From Gemmatimonadaceae bacterium (lineage in GTDB: Bacteria > Gemmatimonadota > Gemmatimonadetes > Gemmatimonadales > Gemmatimonadaceae): a stretch of DNA of 64,000 bases. The position numbers and the translations under genes are program-made. The stretch is from the NCBI GenBank assembly GCA_024710705.1, contig JANJUF010000062.1, positions 1-64,000 of the forward strand, in the 5' to 3' direction. Below are positions 42,743-50,864 of the stretch, piece by piece. Positions within the stretch are counted from its first letter, which is position 1; the number at the start of each line of letters is the position of its first letter. The notes below the pieces were generated by a model. That model did no database searches, had not been told where the DNA came from, and saw only the letters and a list, made by a program, of their open reading frames with translations.

Positions 42743-43603
42743 CTAGCGGCCCCGGGCGGACGCGGGGAGGAAGGCCAGCTTGCCCTTCGGAACGCGTCCA
42801 GCCAGTTCGAGGCGGCGGAGGAACTCCGTCAGGCCCTCGAGGTCGGGGAGGCTGAGGCGCCAGTCCAGCCCATCGAAGTAGTGCCGGCACTCGGCCTGCG
42901 GCACGCCGGTGGCGCGGGCGGCCTGCGCCGCCAGTTCGTCCAGATGCGCCAGGCCCCAGTCGCGCGAGGCGATCAGCGACCCGTGCACCTTGAGGGCGTC
43001 CGCCACTGGAGTGGAGCGTTGCGCCACCCACACGGCGAACACGAAGGGGAGCCCGGTCCAGCGCTTCCACTCCTCGCCCAAGTCGTACGTGTACGGATAG
43101 GCCTGCCCGTGGCTGCGGGCCACCGGGTGCTCGGCACTCTGCAGCATCAGGGCCGCGTCACCGATCACCAGTCGCGCGGCGACATCGCCCCCACTCCCGC
43201 TGGCGATGGCGTCGGCCTCGGCATCACCCGGCACGAACTCGGGGCTGGCCTTCCACACATGCTCGAACAGCAACTCGAGCAGGTGCACCGACGTCATCGA
43301 GGAGCGGCTCACCAGTACCCGCTGGCCGGACAGGTCCGGCGCCGGGCGCGTGGAGAAGAGCATCACGCTCTGCACGCGGCCATCGCAAGAGATGGCGAGG
43401 TCGGGCAGGAGCAGGTAGCGCGCCTGGTCCCGCGCATACTCGACGGCCGAGACGACGCTCACGTCCAGCGTCCCCTCAGCCATCATCCGATTCAGCGCGG
43501 TGGGCACTCCATCAACGAGCGTGGCATCGAGCGGCACAAGGCCGCGATCCACGCCGCCGTACACCGGAAAACAATTGATGTAGGGGATGCGACCGACGCG
43601 CAT
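42743..43603 (-). CDS. mqnA: Chorismate dehydratase (menaquinone, futalosine route)
   Basis: MqnA dehydrates chorismate to 3-enolpyruvylbenzoate, the first step of the futalosine pathway. The 286-residue product has the periplasmic-binding-protein-like fold with RIPYINCFPVYGG, the DVSVVSAVEYAR block, SRSSMTSVHLLELL, VIGDAALML and GLPFVFAVWVA. The ATG overlaps the mqnE stop by one base. A TTCCGTCTCG element within the mqnE 3' end lies eight bases upstream of the start; no Shine-Dalgarno is seen. Confidence 0.94.
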   Translation of the reverse strand: MRVGRIPYINCFPVYGGVDRGLVPLDATLVDGVPTALNRMMAEGTLDVSVVSAVEYARDQARYLLLPDLAISCDGRVQSVMLFSTRPAPDLSGQRVLVSRSSMTSVHLLELLFEHVWKASPEFVPGDAEADAIASGSGGDVAARLVIGDAALMLQSAEHPVARSHGQAYPYTYDLGEEWKRWTGLPFVFAVWVAQRSTPVADALKVHGSLIASRDWGLAHLDELAAQAARATGVPQAECRHYFDGLDWRLSLPDLEGLTEFLRRLELAGRVPKGKLAFLPASARGR

Positions 43604-44817
43604 CAGGCGGCCGAGACGGAAGAGGGATGACCGAAGGAGTCCTCGGCTGACGCATCCGTCCGCCTTCCGTCTTCCGTTCCCTCGAACTTCCGCAACACGC
43701 GGTAGAAGCTGTCGCGCTCGGCCGGCACCTTCCCCGCCCCGCGAATCAACTTCAACAGGTCGTCGAGCGACATCGCCTGCGTGGTCTGCGCCCCGACCGC
43801 GTGGTAGATCTTCTCGCGCACCACCGTGCCCTCGAGGTCGTTCACGCCGTAGTGCAGCGCGATCTGGCTCAGGAAGGGCGTCACCATGATCCAGTGGCTC
43901 TTGATATGCGCGATGTTGTCGAGAAAGAGCCGGCCGATGGCGAGGTTCTTGAGGTCGTCCACGCCGCTTGTCGCGATGCCCTGGCGGTTCAGCCTCTTGC
44001 CCAGCTCGTTGTCGTCCGGGTGGTACGCCAGCGGAATGTAGGCGAGAAACCCACCCGTCTCGTCCTGGAGGTCGCGCAGCATCTGGAGATGCTCCATGCG
44101 ATCGGCGTACGTCTCGACGTGCCCGTAGAGCATGGTGCAGTTGGTGCGGATGCCGAGCTCGTGGGCCGTGCGGTGTACGCCCACGTAGTCGGCCGCCCCG
44201 AGCTTCTTTCGGGCGATCTCCTCGCGCACGGCCGCGCTGAACGTCTCGGCGCCGCCGCCGGGCATCGTATCGAGCCCGGCCTCCTTGAGCGCGGTGAGCA
44301 CCTCGGCCCAGGTCTTCTTCTCGATTCGCGCGATGTGCGCGATCTCCACCGCCGTCAGCGCCTTGATGTGTACGTGCGGGAGTTCGGCCTTGAGGGCCCG
44401 GAACATCGTCGTGTAGTACTCGAGCCCGGCCTGCATATCGAGCCCGCCGACGATATGGAACTCGCGCGTCATCCCGTTGTTGCCCGTGCGCGCTTCCGCC
44501 ATCACCTGCTCGAGCGTGTAGCGGTAGGCACCAGCTTCCTTGGGAAGGCGGGCGTAGCCACAGAACACGCAGGTGGTGCGCAGCGTGCAGATGTTCGTGG
44601 GATTGATGTGCTGGTTCGACGCGAAGGTCACGATGTCGCCATGCCTGGCGCGGTTCACCGCGTCGGCCAGGACGCCGATGCCGGTGAGATCGGCCGATGC
44701 GAACATCGCGACACCGTCGGCCTGCGTCAGGCGTTCGCCGGCGGCCACGCGCTCCGCGATGCGGCGCACCACCGGGTCCGTGATGCGCGCGAACGGGATC
44801 GTCAGCGCCCCGGACAC
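43603..44817 (-). CDS. mqnE: Aminofutalosine synthase
   Basis: MqnE is a radical SAM enzyme joining 3-enolpyruvylbenzoate and SAM into aminofutalosine. The 404-residue product has QHINPTNICTLRTTCVFC, where the three cysteines are spaced CX5CX2C rather than the usual CX3CX2C, then GGLDMQAGLEYY and TMPGGGAETFS. The last 25 residues, starting GTEDGRRTD, are encoded by a heptamer repeat region and look like an acquired tail. The start is GTG 44817, seven bases after fabF. Confidence 0.93.
   Translation of the reverse strand: MSGALTIPFARITDPVVRRIAERVAAGERLTQADGVAMFASADLTGIGVLADAVNRARHGDIVTFASNQHINPTNICTLRTTCVFCGYARLPKEAGAYRYTLEQVMAEARTGNNGMTREFHIVGGLDMQAGLEYYTTMFRALKAELPHVHIKALTAVEIAHIARIEKKTWAEVLTALKEAGLDTMPGGGAETFSAAVREEIARKKLGAADYVGVHRTAHELGIRTNCTMLYGHVETYADRMEHLQMLRDLQDETGGFLAYIPLAYHPDDNELGKRLNRQGIATSGVDDLKNLAIGRLFLDNIAHIKSHWIMVTPFLSQIALHYGVNDLEGTVVREKIYHAVGAQTTQAMSLDDLLKLIRGAGKVPAERDSFYRVLRKFEGTEDGRRTDASAEDSFGHPSSVSAA
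43611..43683 (-). repeat. Heptamer-type inverted repeat inside the mqnE 3' end
   Basis: The plus strand carries GAGACGGAAGAGGG (43613-43626) and CCTTCCGTCTTCCGTTCCCTC (43663-43683). AGACGGAAG and CTTCCGTCT are a 9-bp inverted pair. The element is translated as the C-terminal tail of MqnE and ends eight bases before the mqnA start. Confidence 0.75.
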
Positions 44818-44824
44818 GGGCGCC

Positions 44825-46075
44825 TCAGTCCTTGTATCGCCGCAGGGCGATGCTGACGTTGTGGCCGCCGAATCCCGATGAGTTGGTGAGTGCGGCGTGC
44901 ACCTCGCGCTTCACGGGCACGTTCGGCGTGATGTCGAGGTCGCACTCGGGATCGGGCGTCACGTAGTTGATCGTCGGCGGGATCATCCCGTGGACGATCG
45001 CCATCGTGGTGAACACCGCCTCGACCCCACCGGCCGCACCAAGCATGTGCCCCGTGGACGACTTGGTGGAGCTCACGTTGAGTGCCGTGGCGTGCGCCCC
45101 GAACACCTTCTTGATGGCCCGGATCTCGTTCGGGTCGTTGAGGGGCGTCGAGGTGCCGTGGGCGTTCACGTACTGGACCTCCTCTGGCTGCAGGCCCCCG
45201 TCCTCGAGGGCGCGGCGCATGGCCCGCTGGAGCCCCTCGTGGTCCTCGGGCTGCCCCGTGAGGTGGTAGGCATCACCGGTTGCCCCGTAGCCCACGATCT
45301 CGGCCAGGATGCGCGCGCCGCGCTTGCGGGCGTGCTCCAGCTCTTCCAGCACCACAATGCCCGCGCCCTCGCCCAGCACGAAGCCGTCACGGGTGGCATC
45401 GAACGGGCGCGACGCCGTCGCCGGCTCGTCATTCCGCGTGGAATGGGCCTGCATGTTGCCGAAGCCACCGATGGACATCGGCGTGACGGCCGCCTCGGAC
45501 CCGCCGGCGATCATCACGTCGGCGTCGCCATAGCTGATCATGCGGAAGGCATCGCCGATGGCGTGGGCGCTGGTGGCGCAGGCGGACTGCACCGCGTAGT
45601 TCGGTCCCTTCGCGCCAAAGCGCATGGACACCACGCCGGCTGCGATATCGCCGATGAACATCGGGACGAAGAAGGGCGAGATGCGCCCCGGTCCGTGCGT
45701 GCGGTAGACGTCGAGCTGTTCCTCGAACGTCGCGATGCCGCCGATGCCGGACCCGATGACGACGCCCGTCCGGAGCGGATCGAAGCCGCCCTCCGCCAAC
45801 CCGGCGTCGGTCATGGCCTGCACCGAGGCCGCCATGGCGAACTGCGTGTAGAGGTCGGACCGCTTGATCTCCTTGCGGTCCATGTACAGCGCCGGGTCGA
45901 AGCCCTTCGTCTCGCAGGCGAACTTCACCTTGAAGGCCGCGGTGTCGAAACGCGTGATCGGCGCCCCGCCGGACTTCCCGGCGAGCAGCGCGTCCCACGT
46001 GGAGGGCAGGTCGTTGCCCACCGGGGTGACGACGCCTGCCCCCGTGATGACGACCCGGCGCTTCATCGAGCCCAT
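44825..46075 (-). CDS. fabF: Beta-ketoacyl-ACP synthase II
   Basis: FabF condenses malonyl-ACP with acyl-ACP during fatty acid elongation. The 416-residue thiolase-fold product has the nucleophile cysteine in SACATSAHAIGDA, the histidines in NAHGTSTPLNDPNE and STGHMLGAAGG, and the C-terminal NSSGFGGHN. Two starts are possible: ATG 46075, or ATG 46066 which has GAGATGGG upstream. It follows acpP with a one-base gap. Confidence 0.96.
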   Translation of the reverse strand: MGSMKRRVVITGAGVVTPVGNDLPSTWDALLAGKSGGAPITRFDTAAFKVKFACETKGFDPALYMDRKEIKRSDLYTQFAMAASVQAMTDAGLAEGGFDPLRTGVVIGSGIGGIATFEEQLDVYRTHGPGRISPFFVPMFIGDIAAGVVSMRFGAKGPNYAVQSACATSAHAIGDAFRMISYGDADVMIAGGSEAAVTPMSIGGFGNMQAHSTRNDEPATASRPFDATRDGFVLGEGAGIVVLEELEHARKRGARILAEIVGYGATGDAYHLTGQPEDHEGLQRAMRRALEDGGLQPEEVQYVNAHGTSTPLNDPNEIRAIKKVFGAHATALNVSSTKSSTGHMLGAAGGVEAVFTTMAIVHGMIPPTINYVTPDPECDLDITPNVPVKREVHAALTNSSGFGGHNVSIALRRYKD

Positions 46076-46076
46076 C

Positions 46077-46313
46077 TCAGCCGAGCTTGCCGTTCAGGTA
46101 GCCGATCGCGTCGCCCACCGTGCGGAGCTTCTCGGCATCCTCGTCCGGGATGTCGATGTTGAATTCCTTCTCGAACTCCATCACGAGCTCGACGATGTCG
46201 AGCGAGTCGGCACCGAGATCCTCGATGAAGCTCGCGCCATCCGTGAGCTTCTCTCGCTCGACGCCGAGCTCCTTTTCGATGATATCCTTGACCTTCGCGG
46301 AATGGTCGGCCAT
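46077..46313 (-). CDS. acpP: Acyl carrier protein
   Basis: The 78-residue acidic protein carries acyl chains on 4'-phosphopantetheine attached to the serine in [16 protein letters not shown]. Length and sequence are typical. The ORF-track frame extends into fabG; ATG 46313 with GGAG upstream is the true start. A hairpin and a TATATT stretch lie between fabG and acpP, so ACP may be transcribed at a different level from the upstream genes. Confidence 0.97.
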   Translation of the reverse strand: MADHSAKVKDIIEKELGVEREKLTDGASFIEDLGADSLDIVELVMEFEKEFNIDIPDEDAEKLRTVGDAIGYLNGKLG

Positions 46314-46364
46314 ATGGGTGGAACTCCGTAGGGGTGGGACCGCTGGACGAACGCTGAAATATAC

Positions 46365-46381
46365 ACGGGGGTGCCCCCCGT
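46365..46381 (-). terminator. Terminator-like hairpin between fabG and acpP
   Basis: On the minus strand ACGGGGG, loop GCA, and CCCCCGT are followed by GTATATTT. It begins 18 bases after the fabG stop. It could end or attenuate transcription from the upstream fab genes, and the TATATT could double as a -10 box for acpP. Confidence 0.5.
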
Positions 46382-46399
46382 TCACATCACTGCCGGGAC

Positions 46400-47137
46400 C
46401 TACATGACCATCCCGCCGTCCACCGTCAGGACCTGCCCAGTGATGTAGGCAGCGTGCTCGGATGCCAGGAACGCCACGGCGCTCGCGACGTCCTGCGGCG
46501 AGCCGAAGCGGTCGAGCGGGATCTGCGACGACAGCGCCTGCACCGCCTCGGGCGTCATCGCATCGGTCATGTCCGTCTTGATGAAGCCTGGCGCCACGAC
46601 ATTGCACAGGATGTTGCGGCTGGCCAGCTCCTTCGCCACGGACTTGCTCAGGCCGATGAGCCCGGCCTTGCTGGCCGCGTAGTTGGCCTGCCCGGCATTG
46701 CCGATCAGCCCCACCACGCTGGCGATGTTGATGATTCGCCCCCAACGCTTCTTCATCATGCCGCGCTGGGCGGCCCGGATGGCGACGAAGGCCGAGCGCA
46801 GGTTGGTCTCCAGCACCGCGTTCCAGTCCTCATCCTTCATCCGCAGCATCAGGTTGTCCTTGGTGATGCCGGCGTTGTTCACGAGAATGTCGATCCCGCC
46901 GAAGGCCTTCTCCACGCCCTCCACCAGCGCCGTCACCTGCGCCGGATCGCCGACCTCGCACGCAAAGCCCTGCGCGCCGTTCCCAATCTCGGCGGCGGCC
47001 GCCTCCGCCTTGGCGAGGTCTCGCCCCACGACTGCCACCCGGGCGCCGCATGCGGCGAGCGTTTCGGCGATCGCGCGGCCGATTCCGCGGGTCGAACCGG
47101 TAACGAGGGCGACTTTGTTGGTGAGGTCGATTCGCAT
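46400..47137 (-). CDS. fabG: 3-oxoacyl-[acyl-carrier-protein] reductase
   Basis: FabG reduces beta-ketoacyl-ACP with NADPH. The 245-residue short-chain dehydrogenase has the cofactor loop [24 protein letters not shown], the catalytic serine, tyrosine and lysine in NIASVVG and ANYAASKAG, and the C-terminal [13 protein letters not shown]. The 25-base spacer after fabD is almost wholly a heptamer repeat ending four bases before the ATG, with no ribosome site. Confidence 0.96.
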   Translation of the reverse strand: MRIDLTNKVALVTGSTRGIGRAIAETLAACGARVAVVGRDLAKAEAAAAEIGNGAQGFACEVGDPAQVTALVEGVEKAFGGIDILVNNAGITKDNLMLRMKDEDWNAVLETNLRSAFVAIRAAQRGMMKKRWGRIINIASVVGLIGNAGQANYAASKAGLIGLSKSVAKELASRNILCNVVAPGFIKTDMTDAMTPEAVQALSSQIPLDRFGSPQDVASAVAFLASEHAAYITGQVLTVDGGMVM

Positions 47138-47141
47138 GATT

Positions 47142-47160
47142 CGAGACGGAAGACGGAAGG
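47142..47160 (-). repeat. Heptamer repeat filling the fabD-fabG spacer
   Basis: The plus strand reads CGAGACGGAAGACGGAAGG; in mRNA sense this is CCTTCCGTCTTCCGTCTCG. It ends four bases before the fabG ATG and takes up most of the 25-base spacer. Confidence 0.75.
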
Positions 47161-47162
47161 AA

Positions 47163-48086
47163 CTACAGGGCGAGCAGGGCTTCGACTTCCTGGACGGTGC
47201 CGCAGGTCATGGTGGTGCAACCAGGTGCCAAGCGCTTCACAAGTCCACTGAGGACGCTGCCGGGGCCCATCTCGACGAACGTCGTCCCGGGGAAGCTGGC
47301 AGCCATGTTGCGGACCACTTCCACCCACCGCACGGCGCTGGTGAGCTGCTGGTGCAATAGTCGCTTGGCGGTGGCGGCGTCGCCCACCGCCTCGGCAGTC
47401 ACGTTGCTCCACACCGCCACGCCGGGGTCGCGCCAACGGGCCGCTTCCAGCGCTTCCGCGAGGCCGTTCGCGGCCGGAGCCATCAGCGGGCTGTGGAAAG
47501 CGCCGCTCACCGGCAAGCGCAACGCGCGCTTGGCGCCCGCTGCCTTGGCCAGTGCCATCGCTTCCTCAACCGCCGCCACCTCGCCGGAGATCACGATTTG
47601 CTCCAGCGAGTTGTAGTTCGCCGGCACGACCACACCCTTGGCGCTCGCCTCCGTGCAGACCTCCTCGATCGTGCGCGTCATCTCGCCAAGGATCGCAGCC
47701 ATCGCGCCCGGCACGGCCAGGCCCGTCTCGTACATCAGTTCCCCGCGTCGCCGTACCAGCTTGAGCGCATCCTCAAGCCCGAGCGCTCCGGCGGCGTGGT
47801 ACGCCGAGAACTCGCCGAGTGAGTGGCCGGCGGCGCCCTTGATGCGTCCCGCCAGCTTGTCCTTGACCACGGCCCACACTGCCGCGCCGTGCGCCAGGAG
47901 CGCCGGCTGCGCGTTGTGTGTGAGCGTGAGTTCCTCGGCTGGCCCGTCGAAGCACAGTGTGCTCAGGGGCGCGCCGAGCGCGGCGTCCGCACGCTGAAAG
48001 ACGTCCTTGGCCTCGGGGAAGGCCTCGACCAGATCCTTCGCCATCCCCGGCTTCTGCGAGCCCTGCCCCGGGAAGAGAAGGATCAT
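47163..48086 (-). CDS. fabD: Malonyl CoA-acyl carrier protein transacylase
   Basis: FabD loads malonyl groups onto ACP. The 307-residue product begins ILLFPGQGSQKPGMAKDL, has the nucleophile serine in AAGHSLGEFSAYHAAGAL, an arginine in LVRRRGELM, and the catalytic histidine region VSGAFHSPLMAPA. The ATG overlaps the fabH stop by one base (TGATG), so translation is likely coupled. Confidence 0.96.
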   Translation of the reverse strand: MILLFPGQGSQKPGMAKDLVEAFPEAKDVFQRADAALGAPLSTLCFDGPAEELTLTHNAQPALLAHGAAVWAVVKDKLAGRIKGAAGHSLGEFSAYHAAGALGLEDALKLVRRRGELMYETGLAVPGAMAAILGEMTRTIEEVCTEASAKGVVVPANYNSLEQIVISGEVAAVEEAMALAKAAGAKRALRLPVSGAFHSPLMAPAANGLAEALEAARWRDPGVAVWSNVTAEAVGDAATAKRLLHQQLTSAVRWVEVVRNMAASFPGTTFVEMGPGSVLSGLVKRLAPGCTTMTCGTVQEVEALLAL

Positions 48087-49075
48087 CAGAACCGCACCAC
48101 CATCGAACCCCAGGTGAATCCAGCCCCGAACGCCACGAACATCACGGTCGTCCCCTCCTTCACCACGCCCTGCTTCATGGCTTCGCTGAGGGCGATCGGG
48201 ATGGACGCTGCCGAGGTGTTGCCGTAGCGGTCCACGTTCACGAACACCTTCTCCATCGGGATATTGGCGTGCTTCGCCGTCGCCTCGATGATGCGGATGT
48301 TGGCCTGGTGCGGGATCATCACGTCGATGTCGGCGGCCGAGAGCTTGGCGCCGTCGAGGGCGCGGTCCGAGGCGTCGGCCATGGAGCGCACCGCATTCTT
48401 GAAGACTTCGCGACCGGCCATGGTGATCCAGTGCGAGCCCTCGGCGATGATCTCCGGCGTAATGGGCGCCGCACCGGCGCCTTTCTGCCGCTGCAGCAGG
48501 TCGGCCAGCGTGCCGTCGGAGCGCATGTACGCCGAGAGGATCCCGCGTCCCTTAGTGGCCTTCTTGACGACGGTCGCGCCGGACCCGTCGCCGAAGAGTA
48601 CGCAGGTATTGCGGTCCTTCCAGTTGATGATGCGGCTGAGCTGCTCGCCACCGATGACGAGGATGGTCTCGTAGCTCCCGGTGGCGATCAGCCCTTCGGC
48701 CACCTGCACGCCGTACAGCCATCCGGAGCAGGCAGCACCGACGTCGAAGGCCACCGCCCGCGTGGCGCCGAGCGCCGCCTGGATCTCCACGGCTGTGGAG
48801 GGCAGCAGCCGGTCGGGCGAGGCGGTGCCGAGGATGATCGCATCGAGCTCTGGCGCCGTGACACCGGCGGCGGCCATTGCCTCGCGCGCGGCCTCCGTGG
48901 ACAGCGAGGTCAGCGTCTCCCCAGGACCGGCGATGTATCGCTGGCGGATGCCCGTGCGCTCCTGGATCCACTCGTCCGACGTATCCACGCCAATGGACCG
49001 GAACTCATCGTTCTTGAAGACACGCTTGGGCACCGCGTGGGCGGTGGCGGTGAGCATGGCAAAGGGGCGCTTCAT
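48086..49075 (-). CDS. fabH: Beta-ketoacyl-ACP synthase III
   Basis: FabH starts fatty acid synthesis by condensing acetyl-CoA with malonyl-ACP. The 329-residue product has the cysteine in VGAACSGWLYG, the histidine in MIPHQANIRIIEA and the asparagine in YGNTSAASIP. ATG 49075 overlaps the plsX stop; the ORF track extends upstream into plsX. The plsX-fabH-fabD-fabG-acpP-fabF order is the classic one. Confidence 0.96.
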   Translation of the reverse strand: MKRPFAMLTATAHAVPKRVFKNDEFRSIGVDTSDEWIQERTGIRQRYIAGPGETLTSLSTEAAREAMAAAGVTAPELDAIILGTASPDRLLPSTAVEIQAALGATRAVAFDVGAACSGWLYGVQVAEGLIATGSYETILVIGGEQLSRIINWKDRNTCVLFGDGSGATVVKKATKGRGILSAYMRSDGTLADLLQRQKGAGAAPITPEIIAEGSHWITMAGREVFKNAVRSMADASDRALDGAKLSAADIDVMIPHQANIRIIEATAKHANIPMEKVFVNVDRYGNTSAASIPIALSEAMKQGVVKEGTTVMFVAFGAGFTWGSMVVRF

Positions 49076-50073
49076 GCGTGCACCCGCTCGGCGATGTGTG
49101 AGCTCATCTTCGACTCGTGGGCCCGTAGCCCGGCGAGGATGCCGTTCTTGAGCGCTTCGGGGCTGGACTTGCCGTGGCAGATGATGCTCACGCCCTTCAC
49201 GCCGAGGAGCGGCGCGCCGCCGTACTTGGCGTAGTCGAGGGAGTGCACCACCGCCCCAAGCTGTTCCTTGGTCACGCCGGCCTTCATCAGCATGCCGAAG
49301 AGCATGGGCGCCACGGCCTCGTAGAACTTGAGCAGCACATTGCCGGTGAAGCCGTCGCAGACCACCACGTCTATCGGGCCGCGGTCGCAGACGCCCATCG
49401 GGATATCGCGCCCCTCGATGTTGCCGAGGAAATTCAGGCCGTTCTTCGCAAGGAGCTGGTGCGCCTCCTTGACCGCGGCATTGCCCTTCTCGGACTCCTC
49501 GCCGATGGACAGCAGCCCGATGGCTGGCTTCTCGCGGCCGAGGATGTCCTTCGCGTAGACGTGGCCGAGCTGGGCGAAGTTCTCGAGCTCCTTGGGCGAG
49601 CAATCCACGTTCGCGCCGGAGTCGAGCACGACCACCGGCTGCTTGGCGGTCGGGAACACGGTGCCGATGGCGGGGCGCTCGAGGCCGTCGTGCAGCCGGA
49701 GGATGAACACCGACGCGGCCATCTGCGCGCCAGTGTTCCCGGCGGAGATGAAGGCATCGGACTTGCCTTCGGCCTGCAGGCGAAGCCCCACGCCCATCGA
49801 GGCCTGTGGCTTGCCGCGGATGGCCACCGATGGCTTGTCCGTCATCAGGATGACGTCCGGGGCGTGCACGATCTCGAAGCGCTCCGCCGCGGCCTGGAGC
49901 AGCGGGCTGGCGCCGGCGAGCTGCTTCGCAAGCTCGTCGCGGATGACGGGCTCTTGGCCAACGAGCTGCAGGGTATGGTCTGGGCCGAGTTCAGCGGCGG
50001 CGAGGAGCGCCGCCGCGATCGGGGCCTGGGGCGCGTGATCGCCCCCCATCGCGTCCAGCGCGATGCGGGCCAT
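49072..50073 (-). CDS. plsX: Phosphate acyltransferase PlsX
   Basis: PlsX converts acyl-ACP to acyl-phosphate for PlsY, encoded near 12 kb. The 333-residue product starts IALDAMGGDHAPQAPI and has GKPQASMGVGLRL, FISAGNTGAQMAA, VLDSGANVDC and CDGFTGNVLLKFYE, all family landmarks. ATG 50073 is just after the rpmF stop; the ORF-track frame extends further upstream without homology. Confidence 0.95.
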   Translation of the reverse strand: MARIALDAMGGDHAPQAPIAAALLAAAELGPDHTLQLVGQEPVIRDELAKQLAGASPLLQAAAERFEIVHAPDVILMTDKPSVAIRGKPQASMGVGLRLQAEGKSDAFISAGNTGAQMAASVFILRLHDGLERPAIGTVFPTAKQPVVVLDSGANVDCSPKELENFAQLGHVYAKDILGREKPAIGLLSIGEESEKGNAAVKEAHQLLAKNGLNFLGNIEGRDIPMGVCDRGPIDVVVCDGFTGNVLLKFYEAVAPMLFGMLMKAGVTKEQLGAVVHSLDYAKYGGAPLLGVKGVSIICHGKSSPEALKNGILAGLRAHESKMSSHIAERVHA

Positions 50074-50075
50074 AG

Positions 50076-50258
50076 CTATGCTTCGCGCGCTGCGACCCGC
50101 TGCTCGCCCGCGTAGAACCCGCACTCCTCGCACACGTGATGCGGGCGCTTGGAGGCGCCGCACTTCGGGCAGGCCTGGATGTTGATCTTGGGCGCCACCT
50201 TGTGGGTGTTGCGCGCGCGCTTCTTGCGCTTGGAGGTACGGCGCTTCGGGACGGCCAT
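50076..50258 (-). CDS. rpmF: 50S ribosomal protein L32
   Basis: The 60-residue product starts AVPKRRTSKRKKRARN and has the zinc-binding four-cysteine pattern CPKC and CEEC. It is a component of the large ribosomal subunit. The ORF track starts 26 codons too early; ATG 50258 matches the family exactly. The yceD-rpmF-plsX-fab order is highly conserved. Confidence 0.97.
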   Translation of the reverse strand: MAVPKRRTSKRKKRARNTHKVAPKINIQACPKCGASKRPHHVCEECGFYAGEQRVAAREA

Positions 50259-50304
50259 CGGAGTCTCGGCTCTGCGTGTAGGAGTGGTACGAAGATTCGG
50301 TGAA

Positions 50305-50778
50305 TCAGGTCTCGAGGCCTGCGAGGACGCAGCCACAGGGACCGGTGTTCAGATCCGCCCCGCACGTCGCGCACAGTCCCTTGCAGTCGGGACGGCACAA
50401 CGGCAGCACGGAGGTGTCCAGCAACCACTGCTCGCGGATCGCGGGCCGGAGATCCAGCGTCGTGCCCGCGTCGGACAGCGGGTAGACGTCGGGTTCGTCC
50501 GCGTTCTCGTCGTCGGCATCGGCGAAGATGAGGTGCGAATCCCCCTGCACCACGAACTCCACCGGCGCCAGGCACCGGCGGCACTCTCCGGAGGCGGTTC
50601 CGTGGAACTCGCCGCTGAAGTAGAACCGCCCCGCCCCCGCCCCGCTCAGGCGTCCGGTGACCTGGATCGACCCAACCGGGCGAACGTCGCCCTCCAACCA
50701 CACCGCGTCGTCGGAAGCGAGGCCGGATTCGACCTGTGCCGCTCCCTGCTGAAGGGTGCGAATTGGGAACGAAAGCAT
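50305..50778 (-). CDS. yceD: DUF177/YceD family protein
   Basis: The 157-residue product belongs to the YceD (DUF177) family encoded directly before rpmF in many bacteria and implicated in 23S rRNA accumulation. It has the CRRCLAPVEF pair of cysteines at mid-length and a cysteine-rich C-terminus (CRPDCKGLC, CGADL, CGC). The ORF track starts at 50802, but the promoter below places the transcription start next to ATG 50778, so the shorter form is preferred. Confidence 0.88.
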   Translation of the reverse strand: MLSFPIRTLQQGAAQVESGLASDDAVWLEGDVRPVGSIQVTGRLSGAGAGRFYFSGEFHGTASGECRRCLAPVEFVVQGDSHLIFADADDENADEPDVYPLSDAGTTLDLRPAIREQWLLDTSVLPLCRPDCKGLCATCGADLNTGPCGCVLAGLET

Positions 50779-50786
50779 AGCTGAGA

Positions 50787-50816
50787 AAACTAACCCCGCC
50801 ACCTAGGCCCGGTCAA
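50787..50816 (-). promoter_or_regulatory. Promoter of the yceD-rpmF-plsX-fab operon, probably leaderless
   Basis: On the minus strand TTGACC (50816-50811) is followed after 17-18 bases by TTAGTT/TAGTTT (50793-50787). The -10 box ends eight bases before the yceD ATG, so the transcript would start within a few bases of the start codon. Confidence 0.65.
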
Positions 50817-50864
50817 GGCGCCAAATCAGTGCGGGGACACGACTTAGGGGGAGATGCAAGCGGC

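Noticed and set aside
50779-50802. Longer yceD start at 50802
   Set aside because: The -10 box (50787-50793) lies inside this stretch, so the longer start would be upstream of the transcript start.
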